A stretch of DNA of 64,000 nucleotides from CAXXOK01 sp001604115 (GTDB taxonomy: Bacteria > Bacillota > Clostridia > Christensenellales > Aristaeellaceae). Position 1 is the first letter of the stretch. The number at the start of each line of letters is the position of its first letter. This document shows, piece after piece, positions 26,719-35,437 of the stretch. The translations under genes and the position numbers were made by a program. A model generated the notes under the pieces. That model did no database searches. It worked only from the letters and a program-made list of their open reading frames with translations, and was not told the DNA's origin. The DNA lies in the NCBI GenBank assembly GCA_034928535.1, contig JAYFOV010000020.1:14728-78727 (forward strand), read 5' to 3'.

Positions 26719-27330
26719 ATGATCCGCAACATCGTATTTGATATGGGCATGGTGCTCATGGAATTCCACCCGCTCAAAGCCTGCCGCGCCGTCGCCCCGG
26801 ACGAGGCCGCCGCCCAGGAACTGCTGGCGGCGATCTTTACCCGCCCGGAGTGGCCGCGCACGGACCTTGGCACCATCTCCATGGAAGAGCTGGGCACGCT
26901 GGCGATGGCATCCCTCACGGATCCCGCCCTGCGCGCGCTGGTGCCGGGCATCATCGCGGGCATGCCGCACAACGTGGTCACCCCCATCCCCGGCATGGCT
27001 GCCGTCGTGGCCGATCTGGCCGCACGCGGATTTCGCCTGTACCTGCTTTCCAACGCGGGCACGGTGTTCAGCGATCACCGGGAACTGGTGCCGGGCATCG
27101 AAACATTCAGCGGGGTCATTTTTTCCGCGCTGGAAGGGTTGGTCAAGCCCGATCCGGCCATCTATACGCGCCTGACCGACCGCTTTGAACTGGCTCCCGA
27201 GGAGTGCGTGTTTATAGACGATGTGGCCAAGAACATCCAGACTGCCCGGGAACTGGGCTGGCAGGGATATGTGTTCGATGGGGATGTGGCAGCCATCCGG
27301 CGCTACTTTGACGCGCTGCCCAACCCATAA
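26719..27330 (+). CDS. HAD-superfamily phosphatase, subfamily IA, with DxG motif I
   Basis: 203 aa, ATG 26719 after AAAGGAGG. HAD motifs in order: I IVFDMGMVLM (Asp8 nucleophile), II LYLLSNAG, III Lys in ALEGLVKPDPAIYTR, IV CVFIDDVAKNI. The second Asp of the usual DxD is Gly, as in the YihX-like sugar-phosphate phosphatase group (DLGNV type). A helical cap lies between I and II. It probably hydrolyses a sugar phosphate or similar; the substrate cannot be told. Transcribed alone from its own promoter and followed by a terminator. Confidence 0.85.
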   Translation: MIRNIVFDMGMVLMEFHPLKACRAVAPDEAAAQELLAAIFTRPEWPRTDLGTISMEELGTLAMASLTDPALRALVPGIIAGMPHNVVTPIPGMAAVVADLAARGFRLYLLSNAGTVFSDHRELVPGIETFSGVIFSALEGLVKPDPAIYTRLTDRFELAPEECVFIDDVAKNIQTARELGWQGYVFDGDVAAIRRYFDALPNP

Positions 27331-27362
27331 GGGACAGGCAAACCATACATCAGAAAACGTCA

Positions 27363-27406
27363 AACGGGAAAGATCCGGCAAGAGCCCGATCCTTCCCGTT
27401 TTGTTG
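27363..27406 (+). terminator. Terminator after the HAD gene
   Basis: AACGGGAAAGATC pairs with GATCCTTCCCGTT (one mismatch), then TTGTT. Confidence 0.7.
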
Positions 27407-27530
27407 GCTTTTCGGCCATTTAGCCAGGCAAAGCGCAGGCATAGCCATGGCGAAATCAACCGCACAAAATAGTTTGAAATCTTTCGAAATTCTTCGTAAT
27501 CAGCCGAAAACAGTGGTTATCCGGGTCACA

Positions 27531-27547
27531 ATTGACCATCTTTGACT
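27531..27547 (-). promoter_or_regulatory. Distal CtsR-type operator
   Basis: The minus strand reads AGTCAAA-GAT-GGTCAAT, one mismatch from the CtsR heptad direct repeat RGTCAAANANRGTCAAA. It lies 21 bases before the second box. Confidence 0.7.
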
Positions 27548-27567
27548 TATATGCCCTTTCCGGGTCG

Positions 27568-27584
27568 TTTGACTTTCTTTGACC
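27568..27584 (-). promoter_or_regulatory. Proximal CtsR operator overlapping the hsp20 -35 region
   Basis: The minus strand reads GGTCAAA-GAA-AGTCAAA, a perfect match to the CtsR consensus RGTCAAANANRGTCAAA. It covers the plus-strand -35 TTGACT (27569-27574); 17 bases on lies TATCCT (27592-27597) as -10. A repressor here would block RNA polymerase. Confidence 0.8.
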
Positions 27585-27697
27585 TTGATGGTATCCTTTA
27601 GTCACGGTTCGGGGATGAAGCAAAAACACCCCGAAGCCCGCAAGCAAAACATTGATACCGGGGTATTGAAGCCCGCATAGAAAAAGGAGGATGTTTT

Positions 27698-28150
27698 ATG
27701 TACACCATGATTCCTTATCGCCGCAACCTGAACCGGGAGCTCGCCCGTCCGTTCTTTGGCGACAACTGGCTGCGCTCTTTCTTTGACATGGGTGATGTGG
27801 TGACCAACGCCGGTTTCCGCGTGGATGTGCGCGAGGATGACGCGGCCTTCCATTTGGAGGCCGAGCTGCCCGGCGTGCCCAAGGACAAGCTGAACGTGAG
27901 CGTGGATGAAGGGATCCTGACCATCAGCGCTGATCTGAATGAGGAGCGCAAGGAAGAAAACGGCTGCTACCTGTACAGCGAGCGCCGCAGCGGCCATGTG
28001 GAGCGCAGCTTTAACCTGGAGGGCATCGACGCGGACAACATCACCGCCGACTACAAGCACGGTGTGCTCAAGCTGAACCTGCCCAAGTTGCAGCCCGCCC
28101 CCAAGAAGGAAGCCCGGAAGATCGAAATCACCGGCACGGAGAACGCCTGA
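27698..28150 (+). CDS. Small heat-shock protein, Hsp20/alpha-crystallin family
   Basis: 150 aa, ATG 27698 after AAAGGAGG. The alpha-crystallin domain spans about residues 42-135: GFRVDVREDDAAFHLEAELPGV, KLNVSVDEGILTIS, RRSGHVERSFNLEG and ADYKHGVLKLNLPK with the G-x-L motif. The N-terminus (MIPYRRNLNRELARPFFGDNWL) is typical of clostridial Hsp18/Hsp20. It is an ATP-independent holdase that keeps unfolded proteins soluble. Two CtsR boxes upstream indicate heat-shock control. Monocistronic; the GC-rich repeat locus R2 begins about 75 bases after the stop. Confidence 0.93.
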   Translation: MYTMIPYRRNLNRELARPFFGDNWLRSFFDMGDVVTNAGFRVDVREDDAAFHLEAELPGVPKDKLNVSVDEGILTISADLNEERKEENGCYLYSERRSGHVERSFNLEGIDADNITADYKHGVLKLNLPKLQPAPKKEARKIEITGTENA

Positions 28151-28225
28151 CCCCTTCCCCACCCTTCGCCGGGGGAAAGCCAATGTGGCAGCGGGGATCG
28201 AGGAAGCCCCACCCGGCTTATCATA

Positions 28226-28640
28226 GCCGCGCCCCCTTTTGAGGGCGCGGCCTAATTGTTTGCAAACCTTGACCCTGTGCTTTAGCCGCTCGCCTCACAG
28301 CCCTGCGGGCTGTTTGCTCGCTGGAGGGGGCGCTGGCAATGCACGCACTTTGGGCTTTGCCCAAACCCACCAAAGGGTGAAACCCTTTGGAAACCTGCCA
28401 AGGGCTTTGCCCTTGACCCTTCTTTGAGGATAATTATGCCGCGCCACCTTTTGGGGGCGCGGCATAATTGTTTGCAAACCTTAACCCTATGCTTTAGCCG
28501 TTCGCCTCACAGCCCTGCGGGCTGTTTGCTCGCTGGAGGGGCAGCTGGCAATGCACGCACTTTGGGCTTTGCCCAAACCCACCAAAGGGTGAAACTCTTG
28601 GAAACCTGCCAAGGGCTTTGCCCTTGACCCTTCTTTGGAG
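28226..28640. repeat. GC-rich intergenic repeat, two tandem 212-bp copies (locus R2)
   Basis: Units begin at 28226 and 28438 and are more than 95% alike by eye. Each starts with the hairpin GCCGCGCC..GGGCGCGGC, then CTCGCCTCACAGCCCTGCGGGCTG, and ends in small palindromes (GGGCTTTGCCC, AAAGGGTGAAACCCTTT, AAGGGCTTTGCCCTT). It separates the convergent hsp20 and glpK genes. No coding role is evident. Confidence 0.85.
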
Positions 28641-28667
28641 ATAGGTTGAGCCCACCTCCCATCCGCA

Positions 28668-30161
28668 TCAGGGCTCTACCCAGCCCCGGGCGCGTTCCAC
28701 CGCGCGGTGCCAGCCGTACAGCGCCAGCCCGCGGTGGTGCTCGCTCATCGCGGGGGTGTAGGTCAGATCCGTTTTGACCATGGCGGCGGCTTCCTCCTTG
28801 CTGGCAAACAGCCCCACGCCAAGCCCAGCCAGCAGCGCCGCCCCCAGCGCCGTGGTTTCCAGCACCACCGGGCGGATCACCGGAACGCCCAGGATATCAC
28901 TTTGGAACTGCATCAAAAACCCGTTGGCGCTTGCGCCGCCATCCACCCGCATATGCGGCGGCGTGCTGCCGCAATCGGCCGCCATGGCCAAAAACAGATC
29001 GGCACTCTGGTAGGCGATGGCCTCCAGCGCCGCCCGCACAATGTGCGCGCGGTTGGTGCCACGCGTCATGCCCACGATGGTGCCACGGCTGTACATATCC
29101 CAATACGGCGCGCCAAGCCCCGTGAAGGCGGGCACCAGAAACACGCCCGCCGTGTCCGGCACGCTCTGGGCAATTTGCTCGGTTTCCGCACTGCACCGGA
29201 TCATGCCCAGCTCATCGCGCAGCCACTGCACCGTGGCGCCGCCCATAAACACGCTGCCCTCCAGCGCGTAGGTCGGCTGGCCGTCAAGCCGCCATGCCAT
29301 GGTGCTCAGCAGTCCGTTTTGGCTTTGCACGGGCACATTCCCCGTGTTCATGAGCATGAAGCAGCCTGTGCCGTAGGTGTTTTTGAGCATGCCCTTTTCA
29401 AAGCAGGCCTGCCCAAACAGCGAGGCGTGCTGATCGCCTGCCAGCGCCGCCACAGGGATCGGCCGCCCGAGGATCTCCGTGCGCAGGTTGCCGATCACGC
29501 AGGCCGTATCCACCACCTGCGGCAGCACCGCGCGGGGGATGTCCAGCATGGCCAGCAGATCATCATCCCACTGCTGGGTATGGATGTTAAAGAGCATCGT
29601 GCGGCTGGCGTTGGTCGCGTCCGTCACGTGCGGCCTGCCCTCCACCAAATGCCAGGCCAGGAAGCTATCCACCGTGCCAAAGCACAGCTCCCCCCGCGCG
29701 GCGCGCGCGCGCAGGTTCAGGGTATCTAGCAGATAGGCCAGCTTGGTGCCGCTGAAGTACGCATCCGCCACCAGCCCGGTGCGCTCCCGGATCAAGTCGC
29801 GCTTGCCCTCGCGCACCAGCCGCTCCACATAGGGCGCGGTGCGGCGGCACTGCCATACGATGGCGTTGTGCACACAGGCGCCGGTGTCCCGATCCCACAA
29901 AAGGGTGGTTTCCCGTTGATTGGTGATGCCAATGGCCGCGATGTCATTGACGTCCACCCCGCTCAGGCGCACGGCGGTTTGCAGCGCGTGTGTCTGGGTT
30001 TGCAAAATGTCCTCCGGGTCATGTTCCACCCAGCCGGGCTGGGGATAGTGCTGGGCAAACTCGATGGCGTGCGTGGCCAGCACATGCCCTTGCGTGTCGA
30101 ACACCACGGCGCGGCTGGAGGTCGTGCCCTGATCCAGCGCAACGAGAATGGGGGTTTTCAT
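28668..30161 (-). CDS. glpK: Glycerol kinase
   Basis: 497 aa, ATG 30161 after AAGGAGGTG. FGGY-kinase features: ALDQGTTSSRAVVFD at the N-terminus (phosphate-binding loop), AIGITNQRETTLLWD, VWQCRRTAPY, NTYGTGCFMLMNTG and GGATVQWLRDELGMI, DGGASANGFLMQFQSDILG. It makes sn-glycerol 3-phosphate from glycerol and ATP in the cytosol, which could feed glycerolipid synthesis (compare plsX elsewhere in the window) or catabolism. No glpF or glpD is adjacent; the gene stands alone between two GC-rich repeat loci. Confidence 0.95.
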   Translation of the reverse strand: MKTPILVALDQGTTSSRAVVFDTQGHVLATHAIEFAQHYPQPGWVEHDPEDILQTQTHALQTAVRLSGVDVNDIAAIGITNQRETTLLWDRDTGACVHNAIVWQCRRTAPYVERLVREGKRDLIRERTGLVADAYFSGTKLAYLLDTLNLRARAARGELCFGTVDSFLAWHLVEGRPHVTDATNASRTMLFNIHTQQWDDDLLAMLDIPRAVLPQVVDTACVIGNLRTEILGRPIPVAALAGDQHASLFGQACFEKGMLKNTYGTGCFMLMNTGNVPVQSQNGLLSTMAWRLDGQPTYALEGSVFMGGATVQWLRDELGMIRCSAETEQIAQSVPDTAGVFLVPAFTGLGAPYWDMYSRGTIVGMTRGTNRAHIVRAALEAIAYQSADLFLAMAADCGSTPPHMRVDGGASANGFLMQFQSDILGVPVIRPVVLETTALGAALLAGLGVGLFASKEEAAAMVKTDLTYTPAMSEHHRGLALYGWHRAVERARGWVEP

Positions 30162-30277
30162 CACCGGTGCACCTCCTTGGGGGTTTTTGCGGGGCAAAGG
30201 AAGCAACAGCAAAACGGAAACGCAAACAAAGCGGTCGCCCGCCGCACAGACAGTCAAAGAACCTCCGCCACAGCGGT

Positions 30278-30400
30278 AAAGGGTCAAGGGCGAAAGCCCT
30301 TGCGGGGTTTGGTGCAGCGCCCCAAACCCTTAAGCCGCAGCACGTTTAGCAAGCGAGCCAACAGCCCGCAGGGCTATGAAGCAAGCGGTTGTAACACTTT
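30278..30400. repeat. GC-rich intergenic repeat (locus R3, single copy, inverted)
   Basis: GGGTCAAGGGCGAAAGCCCTT, then GCGGGGTTTGG and AGCGCCCCAAA, then AGCAAGCGAGCC and CAGCCCGCAGGGCT: the reverse complement of the R4/R2 architecture. It lies between the end of hemZ and the start of glpK. Confidence 0.7.
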
Positions 30401-30442
30401 GCATAGATTCCTTGACAGCCTGAGCGGCTGCCCGCCGCACGG

Positions 30443-32044
30443 TTATCGGAACAGCTCGGCCTTGCGCGCGATCATCTCCGCCACGCGCTGCCCATACACC
30501 GTCACATTGCTCACGTTGGGCGCGCGCTCGATGCGCAGCCCGCGATCCTGAAACACCCGCTTGCTGATGGCCCCCGCGCCGCAGGCGAGAATGGCGCTCA
30601 CTTCTTCCATGATATCCACATTATACAGGCAGGCCGCGCCGGGGCGCGCATAGCCCACGTTCTGCTGTTGCCCCGCCATGTATTTCTGGCGGTACAGGTA
30701 ATACGGCTCCATGCCCATGCGGGCGGCGGCATCCTCCCCCATGGCGACCATCTGCGCCACGGCCTCGGCCGGGGCGGGGGTGTGCGCCTCCAAGTGCAGG
30801 CGGCTGGCGCGTTTGATGGCCAGCGTGTGCACCGTAAGGCTATCCGGGTGCAGCGCCTGGATGCCCTCCATGGTGCGGGCAAAATCCGCCGGGGTCTCGC
30901 CGGGCAGGCCGGCGATCACATCCATGTTGATGTTGGCAAAGCCCATGCTCCGCGCCAGCGCAAAGGCTTCGGCGGTCTGCGCGGCGGTATGGTCACGGCC
31001 GATGCGCCGCAGGGTTTCATCGTTGAGGGTTTGCGGGTTCACGCTCACGCGCGTCACACGGTGGCGCGTCATAGCGGCCAGTTTGCCGGGGGTGATGGTA
31101 TCCGGCCGGCCGGCTTCCACAGTAAACTCATAGGGGTCGGGAAAGCAAGCGGCGGCTTCAGCCAGCAAGGCTGCAAAATCCGGCTCGTTCAAGGCGGTGG
31201 GGGTGCCCCCGCCGATATAGAGCGCACGCAGCGCTAGCCCCTGATCCCGCAGGAGCGCGGCAGTGGCGCGCATTTCCAGAAACAGCGCCTGCAGATAGGC
31301 GGCGGTATGCGCCGGGCTGCCCAGCGCTTCGCCGGGGAAGGAGCAATAGGCGCACCGCGTGCGGCAAAAGGGGATGGACACATACACATCCGCCTGGGCA
31401 AGGCTTGGGGCGGGCAGCGTTTGCTGCACGGCCACGATGCGGCGCAGCAGCTCCGCCTTTGGCTGGGCTACGTCAAACGCAGCGGCAACCCGCGCGGCGG
31501 CGGCTTCCAGCGAAAGCCCCTGCTCCAGCCCTTCATATACCAGCCTGGTAGGGCGGATGCCCGTGAGCGAGCCCCACGGCGGCCGCGTGCCCGTGAGCTG
31601 CTTGCACAGGTCATACAGGGCGAGCTTGCACAGCCGCTTTTGCAGGCGGCGGGTGGTGATGGCATCAGCGGGCTCACCCGGCGCGGGCGCAGCAGGCGCG
31701 GGTTGGGGCGGCCTCTGCGGCGCAGCGGCATCGCCTGGCACAGAGGGCTGCAACCGCGCGGCATGATCCTCGGCGGCGCTTGGCACCGGCATGGCGCGCG
31801 TGATGCTCTGCCCCCGGAACGTAAGGCTGCACTGCCACACCCCGGCGTGCTCGGTAAAAATGTGGGTCAGCGGCTCCATGTCCGGGGTGATGGGCGTGGC
31901 AGTGTATTGCGCCTTGGCCGCATCCTCGGCGGTCAGGGGCGCAGTGGCCTGAACGGCATAGCCATCCACCGGCCAGAACAGCCGGAGCACATCGCACAGA
32001 TCGCCCGCCAGCCGGGGCAGGGGCGTATAAAGAGCGACCTTCAT
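30443..32044 (-). CDS. hemZ: Coproporphyrinogen dehydrogenase HemZ-type radical SAM protein
   Basis: 533 aa. An N-terminal ~150-residue domain with an Ala/Pro/Gln-rich low-complexity stretch is followed by a radical SAM core: YVSIPFCRTRCAYCSF (CxxxCxxC cluster ligands), YIGGGTPTALNE, EAGRPDTIT and INMDVIAGLPGET. The extra N-terminal domain and length match HemZ of Bacillus/Clostridia, an oxygen-independent coproporphyrinogen III oxidase-like enzyme. No other heme genes are nearby, so the actual substrate is uncertain. Its ATG overlaps the stop of the upstream MBL gene (ATGA), so the two are translationally coupled; last gene of the recJ-rel-dtd unit. Confidence 0.88.
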   Translation of the reverse strand: MKVALYTPLPRLAGDLCDVLRLFWPVDGYAVQATAPLTAEDAAKAQYTATPITPDMEPLTHIFTEHAGVWQCSLTFRGQSITRAMPVPSAAEDHAARLQPSVPGDAAAPQRPPQPAPAAPAPGEPADAITTRRLQKRLCKLALYDLCKQLTGTRPPWGSLTGIRPTRLVYEGLEQGLSLEAAAARVAAAFDVAQPKAELLRRIVAVQQTLPAPSLAQADVYVSIPFCRTRCAYCSFPGEALGSPAHTAAYLQALFLEMRATAALLRDQGLALRALYIGGGTPTALNEPDFAALLAEAAACFPDPYEFTVEAGRPDTITPGKLAAMTRHRVTRVSVNPQTLNDETLRRIGRDHTAAQTAEAFALARSMGFANINMDVIAGLPGETPADFARTMEGIQALHPDSLTVHTLAIKRASRLHLEAHTPAPAEAVAQMVAMGEDAAARMGMEPYYLYRQKYMAGQQQNVGYARPGAACLYNVDIMEEVSAILACGAGAISKRVFQDRGLRIERAPNVSNVTVYGQRVAEMIARKAELFR

Positions 32045-32643
32045 GCGTCCCGCCCCGCAAACGTGGTGCCGCCGTGGCCGGGATAGGCCACCATGCGCGG
32101 GTGCATGTACAGGATGCGCCGCAGGCTGTTTTTCAGGGCGGTAAAATCCCCATCCTCAAAATCATAGCGGCCGTAGCCGCCGTCAAAAAGCGTATCCCCG
32201 CACAAAAGGCCGGCGTTGTCCGGCAGCAGGTAGCACACGCTGCCCCGGCTGTGCCCCGGTGTGTGCAGCACCGTGATGCGCATGCCCGCCAGGGTGAGCA
32301 CCTGCCCATCGGCCAGCAGCTCCGGCTGGGTGGCCACAACCGTATCATAGCCAAAGGTTTTGGCCACGCTGCGGGCGGGATCGGTCAGCTTGGGGGCATC
32401 CTCCGCGTGGATGTACAGGGGAATGCCAAAGTGGCCGCACACGGCGTCCACCGCGCCGATGTGGTCATAGTGCCCATGGGTGAGCAGCACCGCCGCGGGC
32501 TTGCGCCAGCCGATGGCCTGGATGATCGCGTCCCCGTCCGCGCCGGGATCCACGACGATCAGCTCATGGGTCAGGGTGTTTTCCACCAGGTAGCAGTTCA
32601 TTTGATATTCGCCGACCAGCAGCGTTTGCACTTCAACGGCCAA
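32041..32643 (-). CDS. MBL-fold hydrolase, glyoxalase II-like
   Basis: 200 aa from a TTG at 32643, 7 bases after GAGGTG. Metallo-beta-lactamase motifs: THGHYDHIG (two-metal HxHxDH site), HTPGHSRGS, CGDTLFDGGYGRYD and a final AYPGHGGTT. Small size and these motifs match the YcbL/glyoxalase II-like group that hydrolyses thioesters such as S-lactoylglutathione or related thiols. A housekeeping partner of rel-dtd in many Clostridia. The last four bases overlap the hemZ start. Confidence 0.9.
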   Translation of the reverse strand: MAVEVQTLLVGEYQMNCYLVENTLTHELIVVDPGADGDAIIQAIGWRKPAAVLLTHGHYDHIGAVDAVCGHFGIPLYIHAEDAPKLTDPARSVAKTFGYDTVVATQPELLADGQVLTLAGMRITVLHTPGHSRGSVCYLLPDNAGLLCGDTLFDGGYGRYDFEDGDFTALKNSLRRILYMHPRMVAYPGHGGTTFAGRDA

Positions 32644-32717
32644 AACGGTTCACCTCAAAAAAATATCCCACGTCGCAGGGCGGCGGGCTGACGTCAGCCG
32701 GCCACACCCGCGGCGTG

Positions 32718-33167
32718 CTAAAATTGCTTTTTGGAATCCAGCAGGATGGTCACCGGCCCGTCATTGACCAGATGCACCTGCATATCCGCGCCAAACACCC
32801 CGGTGCCCACCGCGATGCCGCGCGTGCGCCACGCCGCAACCACGTTGCGGTACAGCGCATCGGCCGCCTCCGGCCGCTCGGCTTGGATAAAGCTGGGGCG
32901 CTTGCCCCCGCGCGCATCGCCCAGGAGCGTGAACTGGCTTACCGCCAGGATGCCGCCCCCCACATCCGTGAGCGAAAGGTTCATTTTGCCGGCGACATCC
33001 TCAAAAATGCGCAACCCGGCAATTTTTTCGGTAATGTAGGCGGCGTCCTTCTCGCCGTCGCCCACCTCCACGCCCAGGAGCACCATCAGCCCTCGGCCAA
33101 CCGCGCCGACGACCTCGCCCGCGACCGTAACGCTCGCCTCCGTGACCCGCTGCACCACAGCGCGCAT
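32718..33167 (-). CDS. dtd: D-aminoacyl-tRNA deacylase
   Basis: 149 aa, ATG 33167 after GGGAGGG. Begins MRAVVQRVTEASVTV and carries the two active-site motifs of the DTD dimer: SQFTLLGDARGGKRPSF and NDGPVTI (Gly-cis-Pro). It removes D-amino acids wrongly loaded on tRNA, a proofreading role. It lies between rel and the MBL gene, a frequent rel-dtd arrangement in Firmicutes. Confidence 0.96.
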   Translation of the reverse strand: MRAVVQRVTEASVTVAGEVVGAVGRGLMVLLGVEVGDGEKDAAYITEKIAGLRIFEDVAGKMNLSLTDVGGGILAVSQFTLLGDARGGKRPSFIQAERPEAADALYRNVVAAWRTRGIAVGTGVFGADMQVHLVNDGPVTILLDSKKQF

Positions 33168-33221
33168 GCCAAGCCCTCCCATGGCGCGGCGGCATCCTTG
33201 CACGCCCGCCGTTTTCTGATG

Positions 33222-35423
33222 TCAGGATATGCCGCGGTACACCTCCACGATGTCCGTGCGGTTGTGCAGGGCTTTGATGACCTTGTCCAGCTGCTCGCGG
33301 CTGGTCACCTGCAGCACCATGGTGATCACGCTGGTCTTGCGCTTATCATCCCGCTTGGCGCTCACAGCCATGATGGGCACGCCCATATTGCCGATGGACA
33401 GCGCCAGCTCCCCCAAGAGGCTCACATGATCGTAGGCGATCATGTTGACGGTGGCATTAAAGCTGCCGCCCTGGGTGTTGGCCCAGCTGACCTCCACCAT
33501 GCGCTCCTGCTCGCTGTCGGAGCCGCTCACGTTGGGGCAATCTGCCTTGTGCACGGTCACGCCGCGCCCGCGGGTGATGTAGCCGACGATCTCGTCCCCC
33601 GGGACAGGGTTACAGCACTTGGCAAAGCGCACCAGAATGCCGCTTTCCCCCTTGACATAGACGCCATGGGTGGGTTTGCCCAGCTGTTTTTGCAGCTCCT
33701 GCGGGGTGCTTTCCACCACTTTGGGGATCTGCTGCGCCTCGTCCTTGCGCTGCTCCTCCAACAGGCGGCTGATCACATACACGCCGGCCACGCCGCCGTA
33801 GCCCACGGCGCCGTAAAGATCCTCCAGCTCCGCAAAAGCATAGCGCTTGAGGATGGGTTCGTAATACTCCGGCTTGAGCAGGGAGGGCAGCTGCACGCCG
33901 CGCCGCTTGGCCTCGTGCTCCAAAATTTCACGCCCGCGCGCCATGTTTTCCCCGCGCAGCTCGCGCTTGAAAAACTGGCGGATCTTGGCCTTGGCCTGCT
34001 GGGTCTTGGCCACCTTGAGCCAGTCCAGGCTGGGGCCTTTGGAGTTGGGGTTGGTGAGCACCTCCACCCGGTCCCCGGTTTCCAGCTGGGTATCCAGCTG
34101 CACGATGCGGCCGTTCACCTTGGCGCCGGAGCAGTGGTTACCCACGCCGCTGTGGATGCGGTAGGCAAAGTCGATGGGCGTGGAGCCGCGCTGCATGCTC
34201 ACGATATCCCCCTTGGGGGTGAAGATGAGCACTTCATCGCTGAAGAGGTCGGTTTTCAGGGAGTCGATAAACTCCTTGCTGTCCCGGGTGTCGTTTTGCC
34301 AGTCCAGGATCTGGCGCAGCCAATAGAGCTTGTTGTCCAGATCGCCTTCGGCGCCGCCGCCTTCCTTGTAGCGCCAGTGCGCCGCCACGCCAAACTCCGC
34401 GATGCGGTGCATCTCCCAGGTGCGGATCTGGATCTCAAAAGGGAAAGGCATCTTGCGCCCGCCGATGAGCGTGGTGTGCAGGCTTTGGTACATATTGCCC
34501 TTGGGCACGCTGATGTAGTCCTTGAACCGCCCGGGGATCTGGTTCCACAGCGTGTGTACGATGCCCAGCACGGTGTAGCAGTCCTGCACGCTATCCACCA
34601 GCACGCGCACGGCGATCAGGTCATAGATCTGGTCAAAGGTCTTATTTTGCTGGGTCATTTTTTTGTAGATGGAATACAGGTGCTTGGGGCGGCCGTCCAT
34701 CTCGTAGCGGATGCCCTGGGCATCCAGCTTTTCGGACAGTTCACCGATCACCATGCGGATGTTTTCCTCCCGCTCGGCGCGGCGCATGCCCACCTTCTGG
34801 GCGATGTCGTGGTACGCCTCGGGGTTGATGTATTTGAAGGAAAGATCCTCCAGCTCCTGCTTGATGGCGTTCATGCCCAGGCGGTGTGCCAGCGGGGCAA
34901 AGATGTCCAGCGTTTCGCCGGCGATGGCGCGCTGGCGATCCTCCGCCTGGTAGCGCAGGGTGCGCATGTTGTGGAGCCTGTCCGCCAGTTTGATGATGAC
35001 TACGCGGATATCCTTGCTCATGGCCAGGATCATCTTGCGCAAACTTTCGGCCTTTTGCTCCTCACGGTCGGTAAAATCCAGCTTGTCCAGCTTGGTCACA
35101 CCATCCACCAGCAGGGCGACTTCCTCGCCAAACTCCTTGTGGACCTCCTCCAGGGTGATGCACTTGCAATCCTCCACCACATCATGCAGCAGACCCGCCG
35201 CGATGGTGGGCGCATCGATCATCAGATCGGTCAGGATGCTGGCCACGCTGGCCGGGTGGATGAAATACGGCTCCCCGCTCTTGCGCACCTGCCCGGCATG
35301 GGCGGTCTCGGCAAACTCATAGGCTTTTTTGACCAGGAGGTAGCTGTCCCCCGGATGCTGCCGTTGCACGCGGGCAAGCATTTTTTCCAGCGGCATGCAC
35401 TCATTGGTGATGTACGTGAGCAT
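33222..35423 (-). CDS. relA: Bifunctional (p)ppGpp synthetase/hydrolase Rel
   Basis: 733 aa, ATG 35423 after AAAGGAGG. Domain order is that of long RSH proteins: HD hydrolase (about 30-180; HAGQVRKSGEPYFIHP, LLHDVVED, VDGVTKLDKL), synthetase (about 220-330; RFKDYISVPKGN, YQSLHTTLIG), TGS (about 385-445; VLIFTPKGDIVSMQRGSTPIDFAYRIHS), a helical and Cys/His conserved middle (CCNPVPGDEIVGYITRGRGVTVHKADC) and a C-terminal ACT domain. RFKD rather than ExDD in the synthetase site indicates the bifunctional Rel type. It sets the stringent response at the ribosome. It follows recJ by 14 bases. Confidence 0.97.
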   Translation of the reverse strand: MLTYITNECMPLEKMLARVQRQHPGDSYLLVKKAYEFAETAHAGQVRKSGEPYFIHPASVASILTDLMIDAPTIAAGLLHDVVEDCKCITLEEVHKEFGEEVALLVDGVTKLDKLDFTDREEQKAESLRKMILAMSKDIRVVIIKLADRLHNMRTLRYQAEDRQRAIAGETLDIFAPLAHRLGMNAIKQELEDLSFKYINPEAYHDIAQKVGMRRAEREENIRMVIGELSEKLDAQGIRYEMDGRPKHLYSIYKKMTQQNKTFDQIYDLIAVRVLVDSVQDCYTVLGIVHTLWNQIPGRFKDYISVPKGNMYQSLHTTLIGGRKMPFPFEIQIRTWEMHRIAEFGVAAHWRYKEGGGAEGDLDNKLYWLRQILDWQNDTRDSKEFIDSLKTDLFSDEVLIFTPKGDIVSMQRGSTPIDFAYRIHSGVGNHCSGAKVNGRIVQLDTQLETGDRVEVLTNPNSKGPSLDWLKVAKTQQAKAKIRQFFKRELRGENMARGREILEHEAKRRGVQLPSLLKPEYYEPILKRYAFAELEDLYGAVGYGGVAGVYVISRLLEEQRKDEAQQIPKVVESTPQELQKQLGKPTHGVYVKGESGILVRFAKCCNPVPGDEIVGYITRGRGVTVHKADCPNVSGSDSEQERMVEVSWANTQGGSFNATVNMIAYDHVSLLGELALSIGNMGVPIMAVSAKRDDKRKTSVITMVLQVTSREQLDKVIKALHNRTDIVEVYRGIS

Positions 35424-35437
35424 TCCCGCGCCTCCTT

